A stretch of DNA of 64,000 bases from Vulcanimicrobiota bacterium. GTDB taxonomy: Bacteria > Pseudomonadota > Gammaproteobacteria > Xanthomonadales > Rhodanobacteraceae. Position 1 is the stretch's first letter. Every line of letters starts with the position of its first letter. Below the pieces are notes generated by a model. The model was not told where the DNA came from. It saw only the letters and a list, made by a program, of their open reading frames with translations, and searched no databases. The position numbers and the translations under genes are program-made. This document shows positions 53,310-63,518 of the stretch, piece by piece. The DNA lies in the NCBI GenBank assembly GCA_903970555.1, contig CAJCJD010000244.1, forward strand, positions 26,225-90,224, given 5' to 3'.

Positions 53310-55390
53310 GAACGCTGCGCCATCGCGCTGTCCAGTGCAACGCGCGGTGCTTCATGCGCTGTCGGATAGCGGCTGCGCCACGCCTGGATCACGGCGTAGA
53401 TGCTGAAGCCGCACATCGTCAGCACCAGCAACATGAAGAGCGCCGTGAGCGTCGCATCCACACTGTTGTTGGTGATGATTTGCTGCATTTGCGCCATGTT
53501 CTTTGCTGGAGCCATCAGCGTGCCTCCCTGCATCGCCTGCGTGTACGTCTGCGCTGCCACGGTGAAGCTGATCGGGCCGCTGAGTTTTTCCCAACCCGCC
53601 GTGAGTGTGCAGACGACCAGCCATATAGCGGGAATGCCGGGCACCCATACGTAACGCTCGCGCTTGAGTTTCACCGTCACCACGGTGGCGAGCATCAGTG
53701 CAATCGCAGCGAGCATCTGATTGGCGATACCGAATAAGGGCCACAGCGTATTGATGCCGCCCAACGGATCGACCGCGCCTTGGTAAAGGAAATAACCCCA
53801 CAGCGCCACGCAGATCGATGTGGCCAGCACATTGCCGATCCACGATTCGGTGCTCTTCAATGGCTCGTGGACGAGACCGGCGATCTCTTGAATCATGAAG
53901 CGTCCCACGCGTGTGCCGGCATCCACCGTAGTGAGAATGAACAAGGCTTCGAACAGAATCGCGTAGTGATACCAGAACGCCGTCATGCGCTCGCCGGGAA
54001 GGATGTTGTGCAGCAACTGCGCCATGCCCACCGCCAGCGTGGGCGCGCCGCCGGCACGGCTGAGAATGCTGGTTTCGCCGATGTCATGCGCTGTGCGCGA
54101 GAGTTCATCCGGCGTCACCACGAAGCCCCATTGGCTGATCACGCTGGCGGCATGTTCCACCGTGTTGCCGATCAGCGCCGTCGGTGCGTTCATCGAGAAG
54201 TACACGCCCGGATGCAGCGAGGAGGCGGCGATCAACGCCATCACCGCGACGAAGGCCTCCATCAGCATGCCGCCATAGCCGACCATGCGTGCCTCGCCTT
54301 CGTTTGAAAGCAGTTTGGGTGTGGTGCCTGACGCGATGATCGAATGCCAACCCGACACCGCACCGCAGGCAATAGTGATGAACAGGAACGGGAACAACTG
54401 GCCCTGGAACACGGGACCCGTGCCATCGATGAATTTGGAAACCGCCGGCATCTGTAGCTGCGGAGCAGAGAACAAAATCGCAATCGCCAGCAGCGCGATA
54501 GTGCCGATCTTCAGAAACGTGGAAAGATAATCGCGTGGCGCGAGCAACAGCCACACCGGCAACACCGACGCAAAGAAACCGTAGCCGATCAGCAGCCATG
54601 CCAGCGATTTCGCATCGAAGTCGAAAATCGCCGCAAGCGCCGGCGTTGTAGCGACATGCGCACCGTAGGCAATGGAAGACAGCAACAGCACCAGGCCGAG
54701 CAGCGAGATCTCCAGAATGCGCCCGGGACGCAGCCAACGCAGATAGACGCCCATCAACAGCGCAATCGGAATCGTGCAGGCCACCGAGAACGTGCCCCAT
54801 GGGCTGTGCGTAAGCGCCTTCACCACCACCAAGGCCAGCACCGCCAGCACGATCATCATTAGCGCCAGCAGGCCGAACATGGCGACCACGCCGGCCAGCG
54901 GGCCGAGCTCCTCGCGCAGCATGTGGCCCAAGGAACGCGCATCGCGACGCACCGATAGGCCCAGTATCATGAAATCCTGCACCGCGCCGGCGAAGACCAC
55001 GCCGAACAGTATCCACAAAGTGCCCGGCAAATAGCCCATCTGCGCCGCCAGCACCGGGCCGACCAGAGGCCCCGCGCCCGCAATGGCGGCGAAGTGGTGA
55101 CCGAACACCACCCATTTGTCGGTCGGCACGTAGTCGAGACCGTCATTGCGCAATACCGATGGCGGCGCGCGGCTCGGATCCATCTGCAGCACGTAGCGTT
55201 CGATGAAGCGGCCGTAGAAGCGATACGCGATCATGAAGACGGCGATCGACGCCGCCACCAGCCAGATCGCATTGACCGGCTCGCCGCGTCGCAAAGCGAT
55301 GACGGCCAAGCAAGCCGCGCCGATGATGGCGAGGATGGCCCAGAGCATCTTGCCGACAATGCCCGTCGGCTTGGTTGCGCTAATTTCCAT
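53306..55390 (-). CDS. cstA: Carbon starvation protein CstA (peptide/pyruvate transporter)
   Basis: A large inner-membrane transporter of 694 residues with about 16 TM helices. The ATG at 55390 follows GGAG by 7-8 nt. The N-terminal segment has [66 protein letters not shown] is the core family motif, and [19 protein letters not shown] is the second. In E. coli CstA and BtsT import pyruvate or peptides under carbon limitation. The gene pairs with ybdD. A promoter must lie in 55391-55720. Confidence 0.94.
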   Translation of the reverse strand: MEISATKPTGIVGKMLWAILAIIGAACLAVIALRRGEPVNAIWLVAASIAVFMIAYRFYGRFIERYVLQMDPSRAPPSVLRNDGLDYVPTDKWVVFGHHFAAIAGAGPLVGPVLAAQMGYLPGTLWILFGVVFAGAVQDFMILGLSVRRDARSLGHMLREELGPLAGVVAMFGLLALMMIVLAVLALVVVKALTHSPWGTFSVACTIPIALLMGVYLRWLRPGRILEISLLGLVLLLSSIAYGAHVATTPALAAIFDFDAKSLAWLLIGYGFFASVLPVWLLLAPRDYLSTFLKIGTIALLAIAILFSAPQLQMPAVSKFIDGTGPVFQGQLFPFLFITIACGAVSGWHSIIASGTTPKLLSNEGEARMVGYGGMLMEAFVAVMALIAASSLHPGVYFSMNAPTALIGNTVEHAASVISQWGFVVTPDELSRTAHDIGETSILSRAGGAPTLAVGMAQLLHNILPGERMTAFWYHYAILFEALFILTTVDAGTRVGRFMIQEIAGLVHEPLKSTESWIGNVLATSICVALWGYFLYQGAVDPLGGINTLWPLFGIANQMLAAIALMLATVVTVKLKRERYVWVPGIPAIWLVVCTLTAGWEKLSGPISFTVAAQTYTQAMQGGTLMAPAKNMAQMQQIITNNSVDATLTALFMLLVLTMCGFSIYAVIQAWRSRYPTAHEAPRVALDSAMAQRS

Positions 55391-55720
55391 TGAAGATCTC
55401 CGGTTCAAAAGAGCCTGTTCAATGTCGCCGCGCAATGCGTGCAAGTACCCAGGCGGCGACTGATGCGACGAGCAAGCAGTACGACCCCGGTTACGCGGAG
55501 GCTTCGGGCAGGGCCTTAGGGTCGTCCTCTGCGCCACGGGGGTCAAGACCGACCATGTGCGCTTGCATCATTGCGTACCCGAGCGTGTACGCTAGTGGTA
55601 CGCACCTGCGGTCATGCATCGGGTATGCCTTGCCGGCAGGGTGCCGGGTGCGTGGAGGGCTTGCGTTCACCCCGTCCCGACCACAGTAAGAGTCCAGAGC
55701 ATCCCCTGCGCGAGGTGTGC
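55391..55720. other. 330-bp divergent region between cstA and def
   Basis: No gene is seen on either strand. Inverted copies GCGTACC (about 55573) and GGTACGC (about 55596) surround another GTACGC, a possible binding site for a regulator of cstA or def. No clear sigma-70 pair is evident. Confidence 0.4.
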
Positions 55721-56260
55721 ATGATCCGCGACATTCTGAAGATGGGCGACCCGCGCTTGTTGCGCATCGCCCCGCCTGTGCCTGACGCCATGATCGGCAG
55801 CGCCGAACTCGATGAGCTGATCGCCGATATGTTCGAGACCATGCACGACGTTGGCGGCGTGGGGCTCGCCGCGCCGCAGATCGGCGTCGATCTGCAGCTG
55901 GTGATCTTCGGTTTCGATAGTTCCGAGCGCTACCCGGATGCGCCGCCGGTGCCGCAAACCATCCTGCTCAATCCCGTGATCACGCCGTTGTCGCAAGACA
56001 TGGAAGAGGGCTGGGAAGGTTGCCTGTCGGTGCCGGGCTTACGCGGCGCGGTCAATCGCTATTCGATGATCCGCTACGAAGGCATCGATCCCAAAGGCGA
56101 GCGGATCGATCGCAACGCGCAGGATTTTCATGCCCGCGTGGTGCAGCACGAATGCGACCATTTGATCGGGCGGCTTTATCCATCGCGCATTACCGATTTC
56201 AGCAAATTCGGCTTTACCGAGGTGCTGTTTCCCGGGATGGATGCGCCGGCCGACGATTGA
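55721..56260 (+). CDS. def: Peptide deformylase
   Basis: Removes the formyl group from N-terminal formyl-methionine. The 179-residue product has all three motifs: [14 protein letters not shown] (motif 1), EGCLSVPG (motif 2, Cys metal ligand) and [12 protein letters not shown] (motif 3, HExxH zinc/iron site). It begins [15 protein letters not shown], so ATG 55721 is correct; a longer frame upstream is not coding. At 179 residues it resembles the Def2-type forms of xanthomonads, and no fmt gene follows, so a second copy next to fmt may exist elsewhere. Confidence 0.95.
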   Translation: MIRDILKMGDPRLLRIAPPVPDAMIGSAELDELIADMFETMHDVGGVGLAAPQIGVDLQLVIFGFDSSERYPDAPPVPQTILLNPVITPLSQDMEEGWEGCLSVPGLRGAVNRYSMIRYEGIDPKGERIDRNAQDFHARVVQHECDHLIGRLYPSRITDFSKFGFTEVLFPGMDAPADD

Positions 56261-56312
56261 GCATTGCGCCGGCCAGCGTGACTGGCCGGAACGCAAAACG
56301 CAAAAGATGGGT

Positions 56313-57143
56313 TCAAGCGGGCTGCGGATGCAGCAGGAACCAGCCGAGGAACAGGGCGCCGGCGACAACGCAATAAGTGCCGAAGGACGCCAAGCGGCCG
56401 CGGCCCTCGAAATATTTCATCAGGAACTTCAAGCTGATCCACGCGGCGATCGCGGTCAGCACGCCACCGAGAAATGCATCCGTCAGCTGCTCCGGCGCAC
56501 GGAAAAGCTTGGGTATTTCCAGCAAGCCGGCAGCGAGAATGATCGGCGTGCCGAGCAGGAACGAAAACTCCGCTGCTTTCTCCTTGTCGAGTCCACTGGC
56601 AGAACCGGCAATCATGGTCAGGCCGCTGCGCGAAAAGCCCGGAATCAACGCGCCAACCTGCGCCAGGCCAACCAGAAACGCCTGCCGAAACGACAGTTTC
56701 TCCGGCGCTTTGTGGGCGCGCGTGCGTTGCAGGCGATCACCGAACCACAGCAGCAGTCCGTTGGCGATGAGCGCGATGGCGACGATCCGCAGATCGTGGA
56801 AAACGACTTCCAGCCGCTTCTCCAGCAGCAGCCCGACGATGCACGCCGGGATGGTGCCGATGATCAGCGACCACATCATGTGGCCGTCGTCGTTCGGACG
56901 CCCTGATAGCGCCCCGAAAAAGCCGCGAACCAGCGCGACCCAGCGCTGCCGGAAGTAAACCAGCAACGCCAGCGCGGTGCCCAGGTGCAGGGCGACAAGG
57001 AAGGGAATCAGCTGCGGCGCATGCTTGTCGATGTGCATGCCAAAGAGCGCCGGCAGGAGCAGGGTGTGTCCCAGGCTGCTTACGGGAAAGAGTTCCGTAA
57101 CGCCTTGCAAGATGCTCAGGAAGATCAGAAACCACAGGCTCAC
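56313..57143 (-). CDS. uppP: Undecaprenyl-diphosphatase UppP
   Basis: An integral membrane phosphatase that recycles undecaprenyl diphosphate for peptidoglycan and other glycan synthesis; over-expression confers bacitracin resistance. 276 residues. The GTG start is preceded by AAGGA at 7 nt. [18 protein letters not shown] carries the E-x-x-x-E region and [18 protein letters not shown] is the P-G-x-S-R-S motif. About eight TM helices are predicted. It converges with def. Confidence 0.94.
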   Translation of the reverse strand: MSLWFLIFLSILQGVTELFPVSSLGHTLLLPALFGMHIDKHAPQLIPFLVALHLGTALALLVYFRQRWVALVRGFFGALSGRPNDDGHMMWSLIIGTIPACIVGLLLEKRLEVVFHDLRIVAIALIANGLLLWFGDRLQRTRAHKAPEKLSFRQAFLVGLAQVGALIPGFSRSGLTMIAGSASGLDKEKAAEFSFLLGTPIILAAGLLEIPKLFRAPEQLTDAFLGGVLTAIAAWISLKFLMKYFEGRGRLASFGTYCVVAGALFLGWFLLHPQPA

Positions 57144-57246
57144 GCGCCATTCCTTTTAAAGTCGGTAGGTCATTATGTCAGCCCCATTTGCTTGCGCGAC
57201 AAGCGGGGGCTGGCCATTATCGTTCGATTCAAGATGGGGATGGCGG

Positions 57247-58458
57247 ATGGGCGAGATGTCGGTCGGTGCGAAAGAGCGGATTGCGATGACGAGCCTGGGG
57301 CCGCGCAATCCGGGCATCGACCTATTACGCGGTTTGTCGATCCTGCTGGTGGTCCTGCACCACATCGGCCTGCGGATTCCGCTGAAGCATGGCGTCCTGG
57401 CCGGGTATTTGCCGGAATGGGTGCTGGGCGCGATCAATTACAACGGCTATGAATCGGTCTTTGTGTTTTTCGTGATCTCCGGGTTCCTGATCACGGGCAA
57501 TGCCTTGCATCGCTGGGGCAGCTTGAATCGTGTGGACGCCAGAGCTTTTTATGTCAGGCGCGTTGCACGCATTGCGCCTTGCCTGCTTGCGCTATTGGTG
57601 GTGCTTAGCGTGCTGCATGGGTTGGGTGTCCAGGACTACGTCATTCACCGCCAGGGCCAAAGCCTTCCGCGTGCTTTGTTCGCCGCACTCGGCCTGCATT
57701 TGAACTGGTATGAAGGCCATTTCGGCTACCTGCCGGGGAATTGGGATGTGCTTTGGTCGCTCTCGATCGAGGAGACGTTTTATCTTGGATTTCCCATCGC
57801 GTGCCTGTTTATTCGCCGCACTTGGGTGTTGATGCTGGCGTTGATCGTGCTCGCACTTTCGTTGCCGTGGACGCATGCCGCCTTGGTCGATAACGAGGTA
57901 TGGCAGGAGAAGGCTTATCTGCCGGGCATGGCGGCGATCGCGACCGGTGTGTTGGGTGCTCTGATAGCGGCGCGTTGGCAGCCAGGTGAACGCTGGGCCG
58001 TTCGTGCCTGGATAGAAGCGGGTTGCTTGGGCTTGGCTTCGATCTATCTGATCGAGCAGTGGCTGTGGCCTGTCCTTCGCGATGGATGTCTGTTGCTGCT
58101 TACGTTGTCTGTGATGTGTTTGCTGATCGGATTGCAATGGCGACAGGCCATGGGCGCGTGGACGCCATGGCGCGGCCTGGACTGGCTGCGTTCGTTTGGA
58201 AGATTGAGTTACGAAATTTATTTAAGCCACATGTTTGTGGTCACCGCCCTGATTCGCGTGTTCCGCATGTACGACGCGGATATGAAGTGGGGCGTGCTGT
58301 GGTATTTGCCGGCGGTGCCGTTGTGCTGGCTGCTTGGTGCGCTGGTGGCGCGCTGGTTGTCGGTGCCGTGCGAACGCTGGCTGCGTGCGCGGTTGTCGAA
58401 ATCACCGGTTGCGTCCGCGACGCCTGTGCTGGCGTCCGCGTCCGATGAAAGAGCGTAA
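57247..58458 (+). CDS. Acyltransferase 3 family membrane protein
   Basis: An integral membrane O-acyltransferase of the OafA/NolL group with about ten TM helices. The family core is present: IDLLRGLSILLVVLHHIG with the R-x-x-x-x-x-H-H segment, the second motif GYESVFVFFVISGFLITGN, RVARIAPCLLALLV and WSLSIEETFYLGFP. Candidate starts are the ATGs at 57247, 57256 and 57286; 57247 follows a GGGG stretch, and the real start is uncertain by up to 13 codons. These enzymes acetylate surface polysaccharides or O-antigens; the substrate here is unknown. Confidence 0.85.
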   Translation: MGEMSVGAKERIAMTSLGPRNPGIDLLRGLSILLVVLHHIGLRIPLKHGVLAGYLPEWVLGAINYNGYESVFVFFVISGFLITGNALHRWGSLNRVDARAFYVRRVARIAPCLLALLVVLSVLHGLGVQDYVIHRQGQSLPRALFAALGLHLNWYEGHFGYLPGNWDVLWSLSIEETFYLGFPIACLFIRRTWVLMLALIVLALSLPWTHAALVDNEVWQEKAYLPGMAAIATGVLGALIAARWQPGERWAVRAWIEAGCLGLASIYLIEQWLWPVLRDGCLLLLTLSVMCLLIGLQWRQAMGAWTPWRGLDWLRSFGRLSYEIYLSHMFVVTALIRVFRMYDADMKWGVLWYLPAVPLCWLLGALVARWLSVPCERWLRARLSKSPVASATPVLASASDERA

Positions 58459-58463
58459 GCCGA

Positions 58464-58494
58464 TGAGGCATGCGGCGGTTGGCCGCATGCCTCA
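58464..58494. terminator. 13-bp perfect hairpin between convergent genes
   Basis: TGAGGCATGCGGC (58464-58476) and GCCGCATGCCTCA (58482-58494) are perfectly paired around the pentaloop GGTTG. It fills the gap between the acyltransferase gene and the protease gene and can serve both strands. Confidence 0.7.
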
Positions 58495-58499
58495 ATCGA

Positions 58500-60524
58500 T
58501 CAGTGCGTCTTGATCTTGATCTGCTGTATCAGCAAATCGAGCTTGCTCTTCATGTCTTCGGGTTTTTGTGGACCCTGCGTACCGTAGAAGGCGGTGTAGA
58601 GCATCGTGGGAGCGGCGCTTCCGGGCGGATCGATCACGCCGATGATGTCCATCTCGTCGCCATCGTTGTACGCCACACCATCGTAGGGATGCTGTTTGTG
58701 CAGTAGCTTGCCCCACGTTTGCTTCAACTCGTCGTCGAGATCTGCGCTGGGTGCGATGTGTCGCTTGATGGTGACGCGATCCGGATCCGTGGCATTGAGG
58801 CGTACCTGAATGTCGGCCGGTTCCAGGGAGAACGTGCCATTGTTGGCGTAATAGCCGACGCCCACACCAAGCAGGTTATCCGCTGAAACAGCCTGAACCG
58901 TCGTCGGATAGCTGAAGGCGAGTTTGTTCGAGTCGTAGCTGAAGTGTTTGCCTTCGTCGAAATCAATGCGCACATCTTTCAGCAAGTCTGGCAGCAGCGA
59001 ATGGTCGCCCAGGAATTCCTTCCATTGCTTCAGTGTGCCGCCGTAATCGACGTTGTAGAAATCGGTCAAAGCCTTCATGTCGATCAGGCTGTCATGTGTC
59101 ACGGAAGAAGGATTTATGCGCATCAGGATTGCGTAGCCATCTGGCAGCGGCAGCGCAAACACGATCACTTCTCCGTTGATATGCGGCTGTGGCCAGATGA
59201 ACACTTTCCAATGCCGTTGCCAGTTGTCGGTATATGTGGTGTCGGTCGTGGGCTTGCCTAGCGAGGTGACCTTGATTTTTTCCGGGCCAACCTGGCGATA
59301 CCAGTAACCGGTCTTCAAGACCAGGTCCATCATCTGCTTGGGGTCGTCGTAGAAGGCGGATGCTTTCAGGTCATCCGGGCGACGCAGATGCATCAGCAAG
59401 TTGTGACCGACGTAGCCGCTTGCGACATAGCCGTTGCCGGAGAGCGGCACGCGGTTGAGTTCCTTGCCGGCGTATTCCCATTGTCCGCTGCGATTGTGCA
59501 CGATCAGTTCGGGAAAGAAGCTGATGATGGGCATGTCGTGCAGAATCCGGTTCGATCCTGCGCCGTGTGGAAACAGATCGCCGCTCTGTTGTTGCAACAG
59601 CGCTTTCAGCTGCTGCTCGTTATAGGCGTTCAACAATTTCAGATAGGTGGCGCTGAAGTCGGCGTAGCTCGTCGGCAGCGGGAATTGCGCTTTGAATGTG
59701 CCGTTCTGATCGTAATCCAACACATCCAGCTGATAGGACGAGCGCTTGTCCATCACTGCCAGGTTATCCGGGGCTTTCAGCACTTCGCCGATGGGCAATG
59801 CGTAGTTGAGATTTTCGTTCGCCGACTTCATCAGCACGACGCCGATCACTTTGCCGTCTTGATCCAATAGCGGGCCGCCGCTGTTGCCTGGCGATGCCGC
59901 CGCGGAAAAGCGCATCCATTTCCAGCGACCGTTTTCTTCTTCCGGGGTGTCGGAGGTGTACAGGCCATCGCGGATCACCACGCCCGTGCCCAGTGCGTTG
60001 CCCACGGCGTAAACCACGCTGTTCAAAGCGGGCTTCGTATTGGTGTCGAGCGCTGCGTTGCCGGGTTGTTCCTTCAACGAGAACATCACGAAGTCCTGTT
60101 GCAGCGAGAACTTCAGGATCTTGTCGATGGCGTACACGTGGCCGCTGGCATCGCGCAGGGCGGGCGGCCCTGTCAGGTCGCCAAGGGCAACCATCAGCAC
60201 ATGGCCGGCGGTCACATAGCGATTGTTGCCCAGCGAAAAGGCGGTGCCGACCGAGAAATATTTATCGGTGCGCTCCTGATAAGGCAGGAGATCAAGCGGC
60301 AATGGTTTTTCGTAAGTAAGCGGATCTTTATCCGCTTTCGGAATGACCACTTCGAAGGTCGCAGCATCGACTTTCGCGGCCATGCTGGGGTCCGGGTTGG
60401 CGGCGTTCGCGCGCCCCGTCATGACCAGTGCGACCGTTGCCAGAAACACCGCCAGCAAGATTTGGTGCAGCGGCAAGGTCGTTGTTGCGGTTACGTTTCG
60501 AATACGCCCATTGAGTGCCTGCAT
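58500..60524 (-). CDS. Exported trypsin-like serine protease with a large C-terminal domain of unknown type
   Basis: 674 residues from ATG 60524 (AAGGGA upstream). A signal peptide (residues about 17-41, ending GRANA) is followed by an S1C trypsin-like protease domain: His108 in YVTAGHVLMVAL, Asp144 in LQQDFVMFSL and Ser215 in AAASPGNSGGPLLDQDG, an intact triad. From about residue 260 to the end, roughly 410 residues show no PDZ or other domain that I recognise. They contain several motifs rich in Tyr, Asp and Trp, such as TGYWYRQVGPEKI and VFIWPQPHINGEVIVFALPLPDGYAILMRI. HtrA/DegP proteases normally carry PDZ domains there. Function and substrate are unknown. Confidence 0.88.
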   Translation of the reverse strand: MQALNGRIRNVTATTTLPLHQILLAVFLATVALVMTGRANAANPDPSMAAKVDAATFEVVIPKADKDPLTYEKPLPLDLLPYQERTDKYFSVGTAFSLGNNRYVTAGHVLMVALGDLTGPPALRDASGHVYAIDKILKFSLQQDFVMFSLKEQPGNAALDTNTKPALNSVVYAVGNALGTGVVIRDGLYTSDTPEEENGRWKWMRFSAAASPGNSGGPLLDQDGKVIGVVLMKSANENLNYALPIGEVLKAPDNLAVMDKRSSYQLDVLDYDQNGTFKAQFPLPTSYADFSATYLKLLNAYNEQQLKALLQQQSGDLFPHGAGSNRILHDMPIISFFPELIVHNRSGQWEYAGKELNRVPLSGNGYVASGYVGHNLLMHLRRPDDLKASAFYDDPKQMMDLVLKTGYWYRQVGPEKIKVTSLGKPTTDTTYTDNWQRHWKVFIWPQPHINGEVIVFALPLPDGYAILMRINPSSVTHDSLIDMKALTDFYNVDYGGTLKQWKEFLGDHSLLPDLLKDVRIDFDEGKHFSYDSNKLAFSYPTTVQAVSADNLLGVGVGYYANNGTFSLEPADIQVRLNATDPDRVTIKRHIAPSADLDDELKQTWGKLLHKQHPYDGVAYNDGDEMDIIGVIDPPGSAAPTMLYTAFYGTQGPQKPEDMKSKLDLLIQQIKIKTH

Positions 60525-60656
60525 ACGGTCCCTTCGTATGGTTGCTGGACCGGCGCAGAACCGGTCCCCGCTCCGGATACTGACATAGCATCGCGGTTCG
60601 CGGGAGGGCCGTTGCAAGTTACGTTTGAGGCAGGGACGTGGCGTTGAAACTTGCGG

Positions 60657-61469
60657 TTAACGATAGCGATTGATGGTGTCGCGCAGTTCCATCGTGGCCT
60701 GCCGAGCAGACTGGGCGAAATCGTGGCCATGGCCTGCGTAAAGAATGGCGCGCGAGGAGTTGATCATCAGCCCCGTGCCCGCCGAGGTGCGTCCATGGCG
60801 AACCACTGCTTCCACATCGCCGCCCTGGGCGCCGATGCCCGGCACCAGCAGAGGGACGTCGCCCACCAGTGCGCGGACTTCGGCCAGCTGTTCTGGCCAA
60901 GTGGCGCCTGTGACCAGGGCGCAGTTGCCGTGGGTGTTCCAATCGCGCGCAACGATTTGCGCAACGTGCTGATAGAGCGGCTTGCTGCCGACGTCGAGAT
61001 CCTGCAGATCGGCGGCGCCCGGGTTGGAAGTGTGGCAGAGCAGAATCACGCCCTTGTCGGCACGATCCAGGAACGGCTGCACCGAGTCGCGGCCGAGGTA
61101 GGGGTTGATCGTGACCGCGTCGGCACCGTAGCGGTCGAAGGCTTCGGTGACGTAGTGTTGCGCCGTGCTGCCGATGTCGCCGCGCTTGGCATCGAGGATG
61201 ACGGGAACGCCAGGATGTTTGGCATGGATGTGTACGATCAGGCGTTCGAGTGTTTCTTCGGCGCGCAGAGCGGCGAAGTGCGCAATCTGTGGCTTGTACG
61301 TGCAGACGAGATCGGCCGTGGCATCGACGATCGCGCTACAGAATTCGAACACCGCATCCGGCCGTCCTTTCAGATGGGTCGGGAATTTGGATGGCTCCGG
61401 ATCGAGGCCCACGCAGACCAGCGAGTTGTTGCGGGTCCATGCTTGTTGCAAGGTCTGCATGAAATGCAT
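60657..61469 (-). CDS. pyrF: Orotidine 5'-phosphate decarboxylase
   Basis: Converts OMP to UMP in pyrimidine synthesis. The 270-residue form has the N-terminal [12 protein letters not shown], catalytic [15 protein letters not shown] (Lys-Asp pair) and C-terminal [16 protein letters not shown]. The length and the [11 protein letters not shown] segment place it in the pyrF type 2 group, longer than the E. coli enzyme. The ATG at 61469 follows GGAG by 6 nt; a second ATG three codons on is possible. Confidence 0.94.
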   Translation of the reverse strand: MHFMQTLQQAWTRNNSLVCVGLDPEPSKFPTHLKGRPDAVFEFCSAIVDATADLVCTYKPQIAHFAALRAEETLERLIVHIHAKHPGVPVILDAKRGDIGSTAQHYVTEAFDRYGADAVTINPYLGRDSVQPFLDRADKGVILLCHTSNPGAADLQDLDVGSKPLYQHVAQIVARDWNTHGNCALVTGATWPEQLAEVRALVGDVPLLVPGIGAQGGDVEAVVRHGRTSAGTGLMINSSRAILYAGHGHDFAQSARQATMELRDTINRYR

Positions 61470-61498
61470 CGTGGTCTCCGGTATCCATCGAGTGTTGC

Positions 61499-61610
61499 TC
61501 TCTCCCTTGTTTGCAGGGAGAGATTGGGAGGGATAAAGCTCTTATGCGAGCGTGTGTAACCCCTCCCCAACTCTCCCCTGTCCCACAGGGACTACCGCAG
61601 AGCAGGGGAG
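61499..61610. repeat. Pair of nested imperfect inverted repeats between pyrF and ettA
   Basis: TCTCTCCCT (61499-61507) pairs with AGGGAGAGA (61515-61523), a 9-bp hairpin. CTCCCCTG (61573-61580) pairs with CAGGGGAG (61603-61610), and CCCTG/CAGGG (61576-61590) is an alternative. The CTCTCCCT-type motif is a common dispersed intergenic element in this bacterial group, as I recall. It probably acts as terminator/stabiliser of ettA mRNA. Confidence 0.5.
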
Positions 61611-61625
61611 GGAGTGGTCGAGCGA

Positions 61626-63287
61626 TTACGCCAGCTTCTTGTACTTCACACGATGCGGCTTCGAGGCTTCCTCACCCAGACGACGCTTCTTGTCGGCTTC
61701 ATATTCGTTGTAGTTGCCGGGGAAGAACTCCACGTGCGAGTCGCCTTCGAACGCCAGGATGTGCGTGGCAATGCGGTCGAGGAACCAGCGGTCATGCGAG
61801 ATCACCATCGCGCAGCCGGGGAATTCCAGCAGCGCGTCTTCCAGTGCGCGCAGGGTTTCCACGTCAAGGTCGTTGGACGGTTCGTCGAGCAGCAGCACGT
61901 TGCCGCCCTGCAGCAGCGTCTTGGCCAAGTGCAAGCGACCGCGCTCACCGCCGGACAGGTTGCCGACGATCTTTTGCTGGTCGACGCCCTTGAAGTTGAA
62001 GCGACCGATGTAGGCACGCGACTGGATCTCGAAGTTGCCGATGGTGATGATGTCCGCACCGCCCGACACTTCCTGCCACACGTTGTTCTTCGCATCGAGC
62101 GCGCCGCGCGACTGGTCGACGTAGGCGAGCTTGACGGTGTGCCCCAGCTTTACTTCGCCCGCGTCCGGTGTCTCGACGCCGGTGATCAGCTTCATCAGGG
62201 TGGACTTACCCGCACCGTTCGGACCCATGACGCCGACGATGGCGCCCGGCGGAACCTTGAATGACAGATCGTCGATCAGCAGGCGATCGCCGAACGACTT
62301 GGTGACGTTCTTGAACTCGATCACTTCCTGACCCAGGCGCTCGCCCGGCGGAATGAAGACTTCGTTGGTTTCGTTGCGGCGCTGGTATTCGACCGAGTTC
62401 AGTTCTTCGAAGCGGTTCAAGCGCGCCTTACCCTTGGACTGGCGGCCCTTGGCGGCCGAACGGACCCACTCCAGTTCTTTCTCGATCGCACGCTGGCGCG
62501 ATTTCTCTTGCTGCGCTTCTTGCTTCAGGCGGGCGTCTTTCTGCTCCAGCCACTCGGTGTAGTTGCCCTTCCACGGAATGCCGCGGCCGCGGTCGAGTTC
62601 CAGAATCCACTCGGCGGCGTTGTCGAGGAAGTAGCGATCATGGGTGACCGCCACCACGGTGCCGGGGTAGTCCTGCAGGAAGTGCTCCAGCCATTCCACC
62701 GACTCGGCATCCAAGTGGTTGGTGGGCTCGTCCAGCAGCAGCATGTCCGGCTTGGACAGCAACAAGCGGCACAGCGCCACGCGGCGCTTTTCGCCGCCGG
62801 ACAGCGGGCCGACCTTCACGTCCCACGGCGGCAGGCGCAGCGCATCGGCGGCCACTTCGAGCTGGCGCTCCAAGGCGTGCGCATCGTTCACAGCAAGCAG
62901 GTTTTCAAGTTCCTGCTGCTCGGCGGCGAGCTTGTCGAAATTGGCGCCTTCCTCGGCGTAGGCGGCGTAAACCTCTTCCAGACGCTTCTGCGCGTCGAGA
63001 ATCACGGAAACGCCTTCCTCGACCACTTCGCGCACGGTCTTGTCCGCATCCAGCTGCGGCTCCTGCGCCAGGTAGCCAACTTTGATGCCGGGCTGCGGGC
63101 GGGCCTCGCCCTGAAAATCGGTGTCCACGCCGGCCATGATGCGCAGCACGGTGGATTTACCGGCGCCGTTAAGGCCCAGCAAGCCGATCTTGGCGCCGGG
63201 GAAGAAGCTCAGCGAAATGTCCTTGATGATCTGGCGCTTCGGGGGGACGATCTTGCTGACCCCGTTCATGGTGTAGATGTATTGCAT
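61626..63287 (-). CDS. ettA: Energy-dependent translational throttle protein EttA (ABC-F)
   Basis: An ABC-F ATPase that binds the ribosomal E site and gates the first peptide bond in response to the ATP/ADP ratio. The 553-residue product has two ABC cassettes: Walker A GLNGAGKSTVLRIMAG, signature LSGGEKRRVALCRLLL and Walker B MLLLDEPTNHLD in the first; GPNGAGKSTLMKLITG, LSGGERGRLHLAKTLL and VLLLDEPSNDLD in the second. The intervening P-site tRNA-interaction segment is intact. The ATG at 63287 follows GGAG by 6 nt. It is upstream of and co-directional with pyrF. Confidence 0.96.
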   Translation of the reverse strand: MQYIYTMNGVSKIVPPKRQIIKDISLSFFPGAKIGLLGLNGAGKSTVLRIMAGVDTDFQGEARPQPGIKVGYLAQEPQLDADKTVREVVEEGVSVILDAQKRLEEVYAAYAEEGANFDKLAAEQQELENLLAVNDAHALERQLEVAADALRLPPWDVKVGPLSGGEKRRVALCRLLLSKPDMLLLDEPTNHLDAESVEWLEHFLQDYPGTVVAVTHDRYFLDNAAEWILELDRGRGIPWKGNYTEWLEQKDARLKQEAQQEKSRQRAIEKELEWVRSAAKGRQSKGKARLNRFEELNSVEYQRRNETNEVFIPPGERLGQEVIEFKNVTKSFGDRLLIDDLSFKVPPGAIVGVMGPNGAGKSTLMKLITGVETPDAGEVKLGHTVKLAYVDQSRGALDAKNNVWQEVSGGADIITIGNFEIQSRAYIGRFNFKGVDQQKIVGNLSGGERGRLHLAKTLLQGGNVLLLDEPSNDLDVETLRALEDALLEFPGCAMVISHDRWFLDRIATHILAFEGDSHVEFFPGNYNEYEADKKRRLGEEASKPHRVKYKKLA

Positions 63288-63518
63288 GCTGGCTCCGAGG
63301 GCGTGCGCGCGGCCGGCCCGGATGGATGGGCAACGCGCAGGGCGTGGGTATCAAACCGCGCATTATAGCGGCTGAACCGCAAATCCCGGTTACGGCGGGA
63401 TGGCCTAAGCGTTTGTCTGCCGCCGGGATGCACCCGGAAGGCCATAGCTGCGCCACTTTCAGCGTGCGGCCGGTCATTTAGGCGCGCCAAGCTCCCATCG
63501 ATATGGATGGAGCGATGA

